DNA of 64,000 nt from Pontibacter virosus (GCF_003096355.1 NZ_QEKI01000002.1:124001-188000), one strand, 5' to 3'. Positions 1-9,133 are shown, numbered from the stretch's first letter. Notes: a model not told the origin generated them from the letters alone. Program-made: numbers and translations.

Positions 1-770
1 AACTGGAATACCACGGTCAGGATAATGCCGGCCACAAAGTGCATCAGCAGGAAGCCCAGCAGCACGTGCAGAAAAGGAATTCCGAAGAAAAGGGTCGGCA
101 CCCCGAACATGACAAAGAAGTAAATCGCTTTCATGGCAACCAGTTTCATGAACCAGTTCCTGTTTTCAGTCGCCGTGTTGTTGTTCACGCCGTTCTTTTT
201 GAAAAGCGCATACTGCACAAAATCTTTGGCTACTACCCAGTAGAGGGTAAGCAGTCCATAGAAAGCAAAGGCATATATCCACTGCAACTTATGAAAGAAC
301 TTCACTTTGCTATGGGGGTTGAAACGCAGTACCAGGCGGTCCTGAATATCCTCGTCCATCTCTACTATGTTGGTATAAGTATGGTGCAGGATGTTGTGCT
401 GCAGCTTCCAGTTGAAGGCGGAGCCACCCACTAAATTCAGGGTATGGCCCATCAAATCGTTAACTCGTTTGCTATTGGAGAAAGCACCATGGTTGGCGTC
501 GTGCATCACACTCATGCCGATGCCTGCCACACCTAGCCCCATTATAAACCAGAGCAGCAGACTGATGCCCAAATCGGGTGTAAAGGCAAGCAGTGCCACG
601 AAAGGCAAAAAGTAGGCAAGCAACAGCACCACACTCTTCACGATCATGGCGGTGTTAGCGGTTTTCGTGATGTTGTTCTCAGCGAAATAGGCGTCTACCC
701 GTTTCCGGAGGGTGGGGAAGAACAGACTTTTGTCTTTGTTGACAAACTTGACTTTGCTTTGCAGCTTCAT
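1..770 (-). CDS. Fatty acid (acyl-CoA/acyl-lipid) desaturase, 3' end cut off by the window
   Basis: Reading leftward from the ATG at 770 gives 256 residues with no stop before base 1, so the C-terminus lies outside. Two histidine boxes of membrane di-iron desaturases are visible: H-D-A-N-H (about residues 88-92) and H-N-x-x-H-H (about 125-130); the third box would lie beyond the window. Hydrophobic helices surround both boxes, and the order helix pair, box 1, box 2, helix pair matches integral membrane desaturases. The enzyme should insert a double bond into membrane acyl chains using O2 and reduced electron carriers. It is transcribed away from lpdA, with a 368-base gap between them. The family is clear; regiospecificity and exact substrate are not. 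Confidence 0.9.
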   Translation of the reverse strand, partial: MKLQSKVKFVNKDKSLFFPTLRKRVDAYFAENNITKTANTAMIVKSVVLLLAYFLPFVALLAFTPDLGISLLLWFIMGLGVAGIGMSVMHDANHGAFSNSKRVNDLMGHTLNLVGGSAFNWKLQHNILHHTYTNIVEMDEDIQDRLVLRFNPHSKVKFFHKLQWIYAFAFYGLLTLYWVVAKDFVQYALFKKNGVNNNTATENRNWFMKLVAMKAIYFFVMFGVPTLFFGIPFLHVLLGFLLMHFVAGIILTVVFQ

Positions 771-1083
771 AGTTTCAGGGTATTGTGTGAAAAATCAGAA
801 CTCACACGTGGGGCAGAAAGGCACAAAGAGTGAACTGAAAGTGTATTGTATAAAAGAGAATCCGGCGTATTTAAGTTCAGATGCCTTGTTATCATACCCT
901 CGTGTTATCCTTTGTCGATACCAGTTTCCTATTCTTGTAAAAAATAGCGGGATGTAGCAATTACAGCTTTACTTAAGCTTGCAATATAGTCATTATCAAA
1001 TAAAAATGGATAATTCCCGCGTTCAATCCTGAATTTAAAAAAAACTAAAAAATCGACAAAGCGGTGGTATGTCTTATACATAA
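771..1083. other. AT-rich gap upstream of the desaturase
   Basis: The gap holds the promoter region of the leftward desaturase gene and ends at the lpdA terminator. I see no exact TAnnTTTG box on the minus strand and no convincing small gene. A run of mixed A-rich sequence lies near 1035-1055. Confidence 0.5.
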
Positions 1084-1120
1084 AAAAAGCCTGACCAGAT
1101 ACGCTCTGGTCAGGCTTTTT
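1084..1120 (-). terminator. Rho-independent terminator of lpdA
   Basis: A perfect 16-bp inverted repeat (arms 1084-1099 and 1105-1120) with a 5-nt loop has A/T-rich outer ends, so a U tract follows the hairpin on either strand. It lies 19 bases past the lpdA stop. Confidence 0.9.
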
Positions 1121-1138
1121 AAAGCTATACCTGAAAAA

Positions 1139-2533
1139 TTACAGGTGAATTACTTCGTCGTAAGCGGCTGCGGCAGCCTCCATGATGGCTTCGCTCATGG
1201 TTGGGTGCGGGTGTACCGACTTGATTATTTCGTGGCCAGTGGTTTCCAGTTTGCGGGCAACTACTACCTCAGCGATCATCTCTGTTACGTTGGCACCGAT
1301 CATGTGGGCGCCCAGGAACTCGCCGTACTTGGCGTCGAAGATCACTTTCACGAAACCGTCTTTCGCACCGGCGGCGCTTGCCTTGCCAGAAGCGGAGAAC
1401 GGGAACTTGCCAACTTTGATGTCAAGACCTTGCTCACGGGCGGCTTTCTCAGTCAGACCAACCGAGGCGATCTCAGGATAGCAGTACGTACAGCCCGGGA
1501 TGTTACCATAGTTCAAAGGCTCCGGGTCGTGACCTGTAATGGCCTCTACGCAGATAATACCTTCGGCAGATGCTACGTGCGCCAGCGCAGGGCCTGGAAC
1601 GATGTCACCGATGGCATAGATGCCATCCACGTTGGTTTTGTAGTACTCGTCCACGATCACGCGGCCTTTGTCTACTTTTATACCTAGCTCCTCAATACCG
1701 ATGTTCTCGAGGTTGGTCTGTATACCTACCGCCGAAAGCACTACCTCCGCCTCCAGTGTTTCTTCGCCTTTCGCCGTCTTCACTTTCACTTTGCAGATGT
1801 CGCCGCTGGTGTCCACAGACTCCACAGAGGAATCAGTCATGATGTTGATGCCCGACTTTCGGAAAGACTTCGACAGCTGACGCGATACTTCCTCGTCCTC
1901 CACCGGTACGATGTTCGGCAGGTACTCCACGATCGTTACCTTCGTTCCCATCGCGTTGTAGAAATAAGCGAACTCCACGCCGATAGCGCCGGAACCTACC
2001 ACCACCATACTCTCAGGCTGCTTGTCAAGGGCCATGGCCTGGCGGTAACCGATGATCTTCTTGCCGTCGATTGGCAGGTTAGGCAGCTCGCGTGAACGGG
2101 CTCCCGTTGCCAGGATGATGTGATCAGCCTCTACGGTATCTTTTTTACCGTCCGCATCTGTCACCTCGATCTTGCCCTTGGCTACCACTTTACCAGTACC
2201 CATGATGGCATCGATCTTGTTTTTGCGGAACAGGAACTGAATGCCTTTGCTCATGCCGTCGGCCACACCGCGGCTACGCTTGATTACCGCGTTGAAGTCT
2301 ACAGAGGCCTCCCCGATCGTAATGCCGTAATCAGCTGCGTGGTTGATGTATTCGAACACGTTTGCGCTCTTAAGCAATGCTTTGGTCGGGATACAGCCCC
2401 AGTTCAGGCAGATGCCGCCCAGCGACTCACGCTCGATCACACCTACTTTCAAACCCAGTTGCGACGCGCGGATGGCCGCCACATAACCCCCTGGGCCACT
2501 ACCCAGCACTACCAAATCGTATTTTGATGCCAT
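1139..2533 (-). CDS. lpdA: Dihydrolipoyl dehydrogenase (E3)
   Basis: This 464-residue FAD enzyme reoxidises the dihydrolipoyl arm of pyruvate/2-oxoglutarate dehydrogenase-type complexes, passing electrons to NAD+ in the cytoplasm. The N-terminal FAD loop GSGPGG is at residues 11-16. The redox-active disulfide is C42-LNWG-C47. A second Rossmann loop, GSGAIG, at about residue 180 binds NAD. The C-terminal catalytic pair H443-PTMS-E448 is intact. Length and motif order are typical of E3. It stands alone between a strong terminator and its own promoter, with no E1/E2 genes adjacent, so it probably serves several complexes. Confidence 0.97.
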   Translation of the reverse strand: MASKYDLVVLGSGPGGYVAAIRASQLGLKVGVIERESLGGICLNWGCIPTKALLKSANVFEYINHAADYGITIGEASVDFNAVIKRSRGVADGMSKGIQFLFRKNKIDAIMGTGKVVAKGKIEVTDADGKKDTVEADHIILATGARSRELPNLPIDGKKIIGYRQAMALDKQPESMVVVGSGAIGVEFAYFYNAMGTKVTIVEYLPNIVPVEDEEVSRQLSKSFRKSGINIMTDSSVESVDTSGDICKVKVKTAKGEETLEAEVVLSAVGIQTNLENIGIEELGIKVDKGRVIVDEYYKTNVDGIYAIGDIVPGPALAHVASAEGIICVEAITGHDPEPLNYGNIPGCTYCYPEIASVGLTEKAAREQGLDIKVGKFPFSASGKASAAGAKDGFVKVIFDAKYGEFLGAHMIGANVTEMIAEVVVARKLETTGHEIIKSVHPHPTMSEAIMEAAAAAYDEVIHL

Positions 2534-2557
2534 AGTTTCTCTTTTTTAAATGCTGAG

Positions 2558-2587
2558 CAAAATTAAACGATAATCCCAACTTCACAA
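2558..2587 (-). promoter_or_regulatory. Bacteroidota-type promoter of lpdA
   Basis: On the minus strand TTG (2585-2587) is followed after 19 nt by TAATTTTG (2558-2565), matching the TTG-N17-19-TAnnTTTG consensus of the Bacteroidota housekeeping sigma factor. The -7 box ends 24 bases before the lpdA start codon. Confidence 0.75.
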
Positions 2588-2745
2588 AACCACTTCTACT
2601 TCAGTACCAGCTGCCTCATAAGTAGAACTATACAAAGTCCACACCTCCACATTACTAAGAATCGATACAAAAAATTGCATACCTGTTCCGTATTGGGCTG
2701 AACTATTGTATTTTGCATCCCATAACATGAGGTAACCCCTACTGC

Positions 2746-3414
2746 ATGAAAACAATTTTACTACTGATCATATCCGTACTTTTTGCACTACCGGCTTTTT
2801 CGCAGAAGGCCGCAACGCAGCCTGCCCCACAGAAGACGGCGTTGCAGCACTTTAACGCAGGTAATCAAAAGTTTAAGTCGGGCAAGTATACCGAAGCCAT
2901 AAAGGAGTACAGCGAAGTGCTGAAGCAGGAGCCCGAGCACATCGTGACCATGACGAACCGCGGTATCGCCCGTGACCGCATACTTGACTACCGCGGTGCC
3001 ATTGCTGACTTCGACAAAGCGTTGGCGCTGGATCCTAAACACGTGGAGGCCTGGGTAAGTCGTGGCCTCTCGAAGTACAACCTGCAGGACTATAAAGGTG
3101 CGCTGATTGATTTTAACACCGCCGTTTCGATTGATCAGTTGCAAGCCCGCACCTACAACAACCGTGGCCTGGTGCGCTACGCCCTTAAAGACTACCGCAG
3201 TTCCATCATCGATTACGGTCGCGCCATCACCCTGCAACCCGACTACGCTGAGGCCTATTACAACCGGGGAGCACCCCGATTTACCAGCGGCGACGTAAGC
3301 GGCGCCTGCGAAGACTGGATCAAAGCAAAAAAACTCGGCGTAAAAGAAGCGGAGCAATACCTGAAGCAGTACTGCGGACAAAATTCTACCGCTACCACAA
3401 AATCAACCAAGTAA
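2746..3414 (+). CDS. Exported tetratricopeptide-repeat protein
   Basis: This 222-residue protein starts with a clear signal peptide (hydrophobic stretch to about residue 19, cleavage near S-Q-K). A short Pro/Ala linker leads into four to five TPR units from about residue 33 to 200, with the usual W/G/Y/A/P positions (for example GNQKF..GKYTEAIKEYSEVL, then units around NRGIA, SRGLSKYN, NNRGLVRY and NRGAP). Such proteins are periplasmic or outer-membrane scaffolds for protein-protein contacts. There is no enzyme domain and no operon partner; its neighbour lpdA is divergent. The specific role is unknown. Confidence 0.88.
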   Translation: MKTILLLIISVLFALPAFSQKAATQPAPQKTALQHFNAGNQKFKSGKYTEAIKEYSEVLKQEPEHIVTMTNRGIARDRILDYRGAIADFDKALALDPKHVEAWVSRGLSKYNLQDYKGALIDFNTAVSIDQLQARTYNNRGLVRYALKDYRSSIIDYGRAITLQPDYAEAYYNRGAPRFTSGDVSGACEDWIKAKKLGVKEAEQYLKQYCGQNSTATTKSTK

Positions 3415-3541
3415 AGAGCCTTTTTTTGAGTACTGTAGCTGCTGAGGTTAAATTAAATCCAGTATTCAACCGCTGCTTAATAAGTTATCGAACTTAAGGC
3501 CTCACAGCTATGGTAATACATTGCTAGAGTCGTGTTGCTCT

Positions 3542-3703
3542 TTCGGATTTCCTAATCCGAAAGCTTTCAGTTGGGGATTTCCAAATCCCCGTGGCTAAGC
3601 TTCTGCAACAAGCCACCAAGATCCTTACAGGATGACAAATACGGAAATATAGCACACTCTTACCGAGTACAGATGAAGATATGCACAGGTTAGGAAATCC
3701 GAA
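3542..3703. repeat. MITE-like 162-bp element with 14-bp terminal inverted repeats
   Basis: The 14-mer at 3542-3555 is the exact reverse complement of 3690-3703. Inside are two tight hairpins: 10-bp arms at 3540-3549/3554-3563 and 8-bp arms at 3573-3580/3583-3590. A segment at 3614-3636 recurs in inverted form near 36981-37004. No convincing gene is present. The 449-base gap from 3415 to 3863 otherwise holds only the M23-gene terminator. Confidence 0.6.
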
Positions 3704-3812
3704 TCTTAATTTACCTGAAGCATTTGATGCCATTGCGACCTTAGGGAGAAATCTGAAATTTTAATTATCCCAGATCTCTTATTTCTTTTTAGATGACAAA
3801 AGGGGAACAAGC

Positions 3813-3844
3813 AAAAAAGGGGCGCTTTGCAGCGCCCCTTTTTT
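3813..3844 (-). terminator. Rho-independent terminator of the M23 peptidase gene
   Basis: Perfect 14-bp arms (3813-3826 and 3831-3844) around a 4-nt loop, with GC core and A6/T6 ends, lie 19 bases beyond the stop codon of the leftward M23 gene. Confidence 0.92.
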
Positions 3845-3863
3845 GTTTCACATATAATAAACG

Positions 3864-5201
3864 TTACACCTTGTCTTCCTCCAGTTTCTTGCCTGAATGA
3901 TCCGAAGCCAGTAAATCCTGCTGTAGACCCTTCGGTTCGATCGCCATTAGCTTGCTTTCCAGTTCAGACTTCACTTCTTCGAAAGCATCCTTATACTTCT
4001 TTTCGATCGGATGGGCAGATGGCAGCTTCACTTTCAGGGCGTCTACCTGCTTGCCGTTTTTCCAGAAGCGGTAGCACAGGTGCGGACCCGTTGCCAGTCC
4101 GGTGCTGCCTACGTAGCCAATGGTTTGGCCCTGACTAACGCGGGAACCTCGCTTGATGCCCTTTGCGAACTTGGACATGTGTAGGTACTGGGTTGTGTAG
4201 GTCTTGTTGTGCTTGATCTTTACATAATAGCCATTGCCTCGGGTATAGGAAGCTTCCAGCACCACACCATCTCCCACCGTTCGGATCGGCGTGCCACGAG
4301 GTGCGGCAAAGTCGGTACCCAGGTGCGGCTTGTAGCGTTTCTGCACTGGATGGAAACGGTTCATGGTGTAGCGAGAACTGATGCGGCTGTACTCTAGCGG
4401 CTCTCTCAGAAAAGCTTTCTTCAGGCTCTTGCCATCCTGGTCGTAGTAGCCGGCTTTCTGGCCTTCCTGCTCAAATGCGATGGCATAAAGTGGTTTCCCT
4501 TCATGCTCAAAATAAGCAGCTTTGATCTTCCCAAAACCGATCACGTTGCCGTTTACCTGCTTTTCGTCATAGATCAGTTTGAAGTGGTCGCCAGGCTGAA
4601 GACGGCTTAGGTTAAGGCGCCATGCGTAAATGTCGGCGAAGTGGTTGACCAGCTGCGGTGATCCGCCCGCGGCCAGAATGGACTCAAACAAGGAATGCTC
4701 AATAAAACCGGCAATGGCACGCTCCACCACTTCCACTTCCCGCTTCTCCAGGCGAACGTCCAGCTCACCGTTCAGGTCGTAGATCACATATTCTACTTCG
4801 TTTGGTTCATAGATAAAGTAGCGGGCCGTCTGGGCGGAATCTTGCGCATGCAGGACAATGTAGTTACGCTTGGCGTTGATGCGGCGCACATCGAATATTT
4901 TTTTTGACTTGCGGGCCAGTTGGTCGATGGTGACGGGTGAGATGTTGAAACTGGCCAGGATCTGCGAGAGGTTCTCCCCTCTTTCCACGGTACCTTCCAG
5001 TATTTCGAGTGTGTCGGTGGGGATGCCGAAGATGATCGGAGCTGGGTTTTTGACCTTCGCTACTGGCTCAGGTTCGGGCTCAGGTGCTTTTTCCTCTTTC
5101 GAAGAATTGAATTTTTCAAAGCTGATTGTTTGCGCTGCTGTGATAAACACGAACAACGACACCGCGATCAGGATGGCTAGTCCGACACTACGTTTGAACA
5201 T
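3864..5201 (-). CDS. Membrane-anchored M23 peptidoglycan endopeptidase (MepM/OapA-like)
   Basis: This 445-residue protein has an N-terminal anchor helix (about residues 6-24), a Pro/Glu linker (39-52), a substrate-shielding/LysM-like region (about 60-270) and an M23 (LytM) domain (about 285-390). M23 enzymes cut peptide cross-links in peptidoglycan. H293-x3-D297 supplies two zinc ligands and H341 is the catalytic-site His. The usual H-x-H motif reads H374-L-C376, with Cys in place of the zinc-ligand His. A charged tail follows the domain. The gene stands alone, divergent from fabG. I am sure of the family; activity depends on whether Cys376 can bind zinc. Confidence 0.88.
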   Translation of the reverse strand: MFKRSVGLAILIAVSLFVFITAAQTISFEKFNSSKEEKAPEPEPEPVAKVKNPAPIIFGIPTDTLEILEGTVERGENLSQILASFNISPVTIDQLARKSKKIFDVRRINAKRNYIVLHAQDSAQTARYFIYEPNEVEYVIYDLNGELDVRLEKREVEVVERAIAGFIEHSLFESILAAGGSPQLVNHFADIYAWRLNLSRLQPGDHFKLIYDEKQVNGNVIGFGKIKAAYFEHEGKPLYAIAFEQEGQKAGYYDQDGKSLKKAFLREPLEYSRISSRYTMNRFHPVQKRYKPHLGTDFAAPRGTPIRTVGDGVVLEASYTRGNGYYVKIKHNKTYTTQYLHMSKFAKGIKRGSRVSQGQTIGYVGSTGLATGPHLCYRFWKNGKQVDALKVKLPSAHPIEKKYKDAFEEVKSELESKLMAIEPKGLQQDLLASDHSGKKLEEDKV

Positions 5202-5464
5202 TACAAGGTACCTTTGGTTGGAAGAATGGCACGAAAATATGGTTTAACCGATAGAAATAAAAATAAATAATAACACAATATTCAGATTATAAATATGTTG
5301 CAATCCAATTTCAGAAACATAATATAGCAACAAACATCTTTGTTAGGCTTAATCACAATTGCACATTAGCACGTTGATCACTACTTAACCAACTAGCAAT
5401 CAGAAAATTGCAGCTAAATAAAACAGGAGAATGCAACGGCCCTTCGGAATAAAAAAATCTTTTA

Positions 5465-5472
5465 TAACTTTG
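5465..5472 (+). promoter_or_regulatory. -7 box of fabG (probably leaderless transcript)
   Basis: TAACTTTG matches TAnnTTTG and ends only 6 bases before the fabG ATG at 5479. A start site a few bases downstream of the box would fall on or next to the start codon. Confidence 0.65.
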
Positions 5473-5478
5473 GCCCCT

Positions 5479-6225
5479 ATGAAAGCACTAGAAGGAAAAG
5501 TAGCCCTCGTAACCGGGGCATCAAAAGGTATAGGTCGCGCCATCGCCGAGAAGCTGGTAGAGATGGGCGCCCAGGTAGCATTCACCTACCTCTCAAGCGT
5601 TGAAAAAGGCCAGGCCCTGGAGCAGGAACTAACTGCCAACGGCGGCAAAGCCAAGGGCTTCCGCTCCGACGCCTCTGATATGGCGCAGGCGGAGAAGCTG
5701 ATCGAGGATGTGGTAGCGGAGTTCGGCAAGATCGACATCCTGGTGAACAACGCCGGCATCACGCGTGACGGTCTGCTGATGCGCATGACCGAAGAGCAGT
5801 GGGATGCGGTGATCAATACCAACCTGAAATCTGTGTTTGCTTTAACGAAAGGTGCCACTAAGCACATGATGCGCGCCAAGAGCGGCTCGATCATCAATAT
5901 CACGTCGGTGGTAGGTATAAAAGGAAACGCCGGCCAGGCAAACTACTCTGCTTCCAAAGCGGGCATCATCGGATTCACCAAATCGGTGGCGCTGGAATTA
6001 GGCTCCCGCAACATCCGCTGCAACGCGGTGGCCCCGGGCTTCATCGAAACCGAAATGACAGGCGAGCTTGATCAGAAAGTGGTGGACGAGTGGCGCAAGG
6101 CAATCCCTCTGAAGCGCGGCGGTTCGCCGGAGGATGTGGCCAATGCCGTAGCCTTCCTGGCCTCTGACCAGTCGTCTTACATCTCCGGCCAGGTGCTGCA
6201 GGTAGATGGCGGCATGCTGACCTAA
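5479..6225 (+). CDS. fabG: 3-oxoacyl-[acyl-carrier-protein] reductase
   Basis: This 248-residue short-chain dehydrogenase performs the first reduction of the fatty-acid elongation cycle, reducing 3-oxoacyl-ACP with NADPH in the cytoplasm. The cofactor loop TGASKGIG is at residues 12-19 and NNAG at 90-93. The catalytic tetrad is N115, S143, Y156 and K160. An in-frame ATG at 5431 would add 16 residues, but it lies upstream of the TAACTTTG promoter box, so I chose ATG 5479, which gives the normal FabG N-terminus. No other fab gene is adjacent. A rho-independent terminator follows. Confidence 0.93.
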   Translation: MKALEGKVALVTGASKGIGRAIAEKLVEMGAQVAFTYLSSVEKGQALEQELTANGGKAKGFRSDASDMAQAEKLIEDVVAEFGKIDILVNNAGITRDGLLMRMTEEQWDAVINTNLKSVFALTKGATKHMMRAKSGSIINITSVVGIKGNAGQANYSASKAGIIGFTKSVALELGSRNIRCNAVAPGFIETEMTGELDQKVVDEWRKAIPLKRGGSPEDVANAVAFLASDQSSYISGQVLQVDGGMLT

Positions 6226-6297
6226 GTTCAAGAATTAGGAAGTTTAGGAGTTTGGGAGCTAAAATTTACTTCCCTCAGACTTTCAAAGTATAATATC

Positions 6298-6342
6298 AGA
6301 CCAATGCTAAAGCGTTTACGTTAGTAGCATTGGTCTTTTTCT
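6298..6342 (+). terminator. Rho-independent terminator of fabG
   Basis: Twelve-bp perfect arms (6298-6309 and 6325-6336), a 15-nt loop and a T-rich tail lie 72 bases past the fabG stop. Confidence 0.85.
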
Positions 6343-6415
6343 TTTATCTTTAATCCTTAGATTATTCGATTCTTTAGAAGAAGAACTTCTTAAACTCCCA
6401 AACTCTTTAACTTCT

Positions 6416-8497
6416 TTGGATTCCTTCCGCCTCATAACGACTTATTCACCCTGGCTGATCCTGGCTTGTCTGGCTGTTGGAGCGCTTTACGCCTGGCTGC
6501 TTTATAGCAAGCGTACGCCCTGGTCTGCAGGTATAAACTATGTCCTTGCGGCAGTGCGCTTTGTGGTGGTGAGTTTTCTGTGCTTCCTGCTGCTCGGTCC
6601 GATGGTGCGCTATGTCACCAACAGCACGCAGTCGCCTACCATTGTGTTTGCGGTTGACAATTCGCAGTCGGTGGCACTGTTTTCAGACTCCGTGCAACTC
6701 AGTCAGGCGCAGCAGGGTGTGCAGGCGTTGCGCAACAAACTGAAGGAGCAAGGTATACAAACCGAGGTACGTGTTTTAGGCGAATCCGAGGCTCCCCAGG
6801 ATTTAAGTGAATTGCGATACGAGGCCGAAACAACCAATTTGAGCGAGCTGCTCCGCAATGTGGCGCTTGATTTTGAGCAGCAGAACCTGGCCGGCGTCGT
6901 GCTGCTTTCGGATGGCATCGTGAACCAGGGCACCTCCCCTACTTACGCTAATTTCAACTACACCATATACCCTGTTGCCATGGGCGATACCGTGCCGAAG
7001 AAGGACATTGTGATGGCTTCGCTGCGCTACAACAAGGTTAATTACAGTGGCAACCGTTTTCCGTTGGAGGCCGAACTGCAGCAGCAGGGCTTTGATGGCA
7101 CATCCGTAACGGTGCAGCTGAAGGAGAACAAAAAGGTGATCGAGCGCAAAACCGTTACGCTCAAAGCCGGACAGCCGCTGCAGCAAGTGCCCTTTCAGGT
7201 GATGGCCAGCGGTTTGGGCAAGCGCCACTACGAGGTGGAAGTGCTGCCCGAGCAGGGCGAGTTCACGGAGCTCAACAATTCCCGGAGCGCGTACATCGAC
7301 GTGGTGAAAGGCAAGATAAAGGTGCTGGTAGCCGCCGCGTCTCCCCACCCGGATATCAAAGCATTGCGTGCTGCTATTGAATCGAACGAGAACTATGAGA
7401 CCGAACTGTTTATACCTGGCCTGACTACCCTGAAACAGCAGGACTATGATGTAGCCGTACTCCACCAGTTGCCAGGCCGTACGGCAGGAGGAGACGCTGC
7501 TCTCAACCTGGTGCGCCAGAAAAACCTGCCTGCCCTCTACATTGTGGGCCCGCAGAGCGACATTGGCAATTTCAACCGCCTTAACGTGGGCATCCGCATC
7601 AACACACCAGGGCAGTCCGATGAGGTGACCAGTATTGTCAATCCAAACTTCAGTACTTTCAAGGTAGCCGAGGAGGCTACGGAGCGTCTGCAGCAATATC
7701 CGCCGGCCACGGTGCCTTATGGCGATTACCAGCTCACTGCCAACACCGAAACGGTGCTATACCAGCAAGTCGGGCGCGTACGCACCACTAAACCGCTCCT
7801 CACCGTGCAAACCGTGGGCGACAAACGCAACGCGGCACTGCTGGCTTCCGGCACCTGGCAATGGCGCCTTACGGAAACGGCCAACCACGAAAACGCCGCC
7901 GTGTACGACAAGCTGATCACCAACCTGGTGCAGCTGCTCACGGCTCCCCGCAACAAAAAGCGCCTGAACGTATACCCGCAACTAAACGAATACACCAGCT
8001 CCGACGAAATCCGCTTTGCAGCCGAGGCCTACAACGAAGCGCTGGAGCCGATCTACGGACAGAACATTACGCTCAAGATACAGGACACGGAAGGAACCGA
8101 AAAGTCCTTTGAGTTTGCCAATGGCGAGAACCAGTCAGGGGTGAACATCGGCACGCTGCCGGGCGGCCGCTATACCTATACAGCCTCGGCCCGCATTAAC
8201 GGTTCGCTGCAGCAGGACAAAGGCGAGTTTGTGGTGGAAGAACAGCAATTGGAGGCGCTGCATGCGGTAGCCGATCATAACCTGCTGTACCAGCTTGGCG
8301 CCAATACCGGCTCGAAGCTTTATTATCCCGCCCAGCTGCAGCAACTCGAGCAGGACATCCTAAAAGCAGACCACAAGGACCTGATTTACAGCTCTGAGTC
8401 GCTCAACGACCTGGTAGACCTGAAGTGGCTGTTCTTCGTGATTCTGGCGCTGGTATGCGGCGAGTGGTTTGTGCGGAAGTACAATGGAAGTTACTAA
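6416..8497 (+). CDS. Membrane protein with von Willebrand factor A-like domain
   Basis: This is about 693 residues. Two hydrophobic helices lie at about 10-30 and 42-61. A vWA-like domain starts near residue 77 and carries the D81-N-S83-Q-S85 metal-binding (MIDAS) triad and a later L-L-S-D-G-I strand. A long extracytoplasmic region follows, then a final helix near 671-687. The helix-helix-vWA order resembles Bacteroidota BatA/BatB-type proteins, where the vWA domain mediates protein contacts. No in-frame ATG exists near the beginning, so TTG at 6416 is the best visible start. There is no MoxR ATPase or other bat gene beside it, so the pathway is unknown. Confidence 0.78.
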   Translation: MDSFRLITTYSPWLILACLAVGALYAWLLYSKRTPWSAGINYVLAAVRFVVVSFLCFLLLGPMVRYVTNSTQSPTIVFAVDNSQSVALFSDSVQLSQAQQGVQALRNKLKEQGIQTEVRVLGESEAPQDLSELRYEAETTNLSELLRNVALDFEQQNLAGVVLLSDGIVNQGTSPTYANFNYTIYPVAMGDTVPKKDIVMASLRYNKVNYSGNRFPLEAELQQQGFDGTSVTVQLKENKKVIERKTVTLKAGQPLQQVPFQVMASGLGKRHYEVEVLPEQGEFTELNNSRSAYIDVVKGKIKVLVAAASPHPDIKALRAAIESNENYETELFIPGLTTLKQQDYDVAVLHQLPGRTAGGDAALNLVRQKNLPALYIVGPQSDIGNFNRLNVGIRINTPGQSDEVTSIVNPNFSTFKVAEEATERLQQYPPATVPYGDYQLTANTETVLYQQVGRVRTTKPLLTVQTVGDKRNAALLASGTWQWRLTETANHENAAVYDKLITNLVQLLTAPRNKKRLNVYPQLNEYTSSDEIRFAAEAYNEALEPIYGQNITLKIQDTEGTEKSFEFANGENQSGVNIGTLPGGRYTYTASARINGSLQQDKGEFVVEEQQLEALHAVADHNLLYQLGANTGSKLYYPAQLQQLEQDILKADHKDLIYSSESLNDLVDLKWLFFVILALVCGEWFVRKYNGSY

Positions 8498-8507
8498 ACC
8501 TCAGCTA

Positions 8508-8515
8508 TACCTTTG
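8508..8515 (+). promoter_or_regulatory. -7 box of the GNAT gene (probably leaderless)
   Basis: TACCTTTG matches TAnnTTTG and ends 3 bases before the ATG at 8519. It overlaps one copy of the iterated TATACCT motif. Confidence 0.55.
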
Positions 8516-8518
8516 TCT

Positions 8519-9133
8519 ATGAAACCGGCCACCACTGCACCTCAACCTGTCGTACTGGAAACAGACCGCTTATACCTGAGCGAGTACACGCCTGAGATAA
8601 GCAATCACCTTTTCACTGCCTGCAGTGATGAGGAAATAAAGGCTTACCTCGGTATGAAGACGGAAGAGGAGTTGGCAGAGGAGAAAGATAAATTCAGCAA
8701 GGGCCTCACCACCTATTTCCACTCTTTCAAAAACTTCAGGATACTGGAAAAAAGTACTGGCAAGATAATGGGCCGCTGTGGTTTCCATACCTGGGTCGTG
8801 AGTCACCGTCGCGCGGAGGTGGGCTATACCCTGCTTGAAGACAGTTACAAGCAAAAGGGCTATATGAAAGAGGCATTAGGTCCCGTACTGGCTTACGGCT
8901 TCGAGGAAATGGGACTACGCCGCATCGAGGCACTGGCCGCCGACTACAACACGCCCTCCATCAAACTGCTGAATCACTATGGCTTCCAGCTCGAAGGCGT
9001 GATTCGGGAGCATTATGTGGTAGATGGCGTTAACGAAGATTCCGTGCTTTACTCGATCATTCGCCCCGAATACGACCAGCTCAAATCCCTTTGGAACCTG
9101 CAGTACAAAATCCATCAGCCTGAGCAGGTATAG
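8519..9133 (+). CDS. GNAT-family (RimJ/RimL-type) N-acetyltransferase
   Basis: This 204-residue protein shows the layout of GNAT acyltransferases that move acetyl from acetyl-CoA to amino groups: an N-terminal TDRLYLSEY-type strand, a central HTWVVSHRRAEVGYTL segment, and the acetyl-CoA loop region Y-K-Q-K-G-Y-M-K-E-A followed by RRIEALAADYNTPSIKLLNHYGF, the conserved asparagine-containing late helix. This is closest to the RimJ/RimL subfamily. ATG 8519 is preferred over the TTG two codons upstream because the -7 box ends there. The substrate cannot be told from sequence. Confidence 0.85.
   Translation: MKPATTAPQPVVLETDRLYLSEYTPEISNHLFTACSDEEIKAYLGMKTEEELAEEKDKFSKGLTTYFHSFKNFRILEKSTGKIMGRCGFHTWVVSHRRAEVGYTLLEDSYKQKGYMKEALGPVLAYGFEEMGLRRIEALAADYNTPSIKLLNHYGFQLEGVIREHYVVDGVNEDSVLYSIIRPEYDQLKSLWNLQYKIHQPEQV

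Noticed and set aside
1064-1687. 207-codon plus-strand frame opposite lpdA
   Set aside because: It overlaps the lpdA terminator and the conserved C-terminal interface domain; no features of its own.
3524-3733. Small minus-strand frame of 69 codons in the 3.5 kb gap
   Set aside because: It is composed almost entirely of the inverted-repeat element and hairpins; repeat DNA rather than a gene is the simpler reading.
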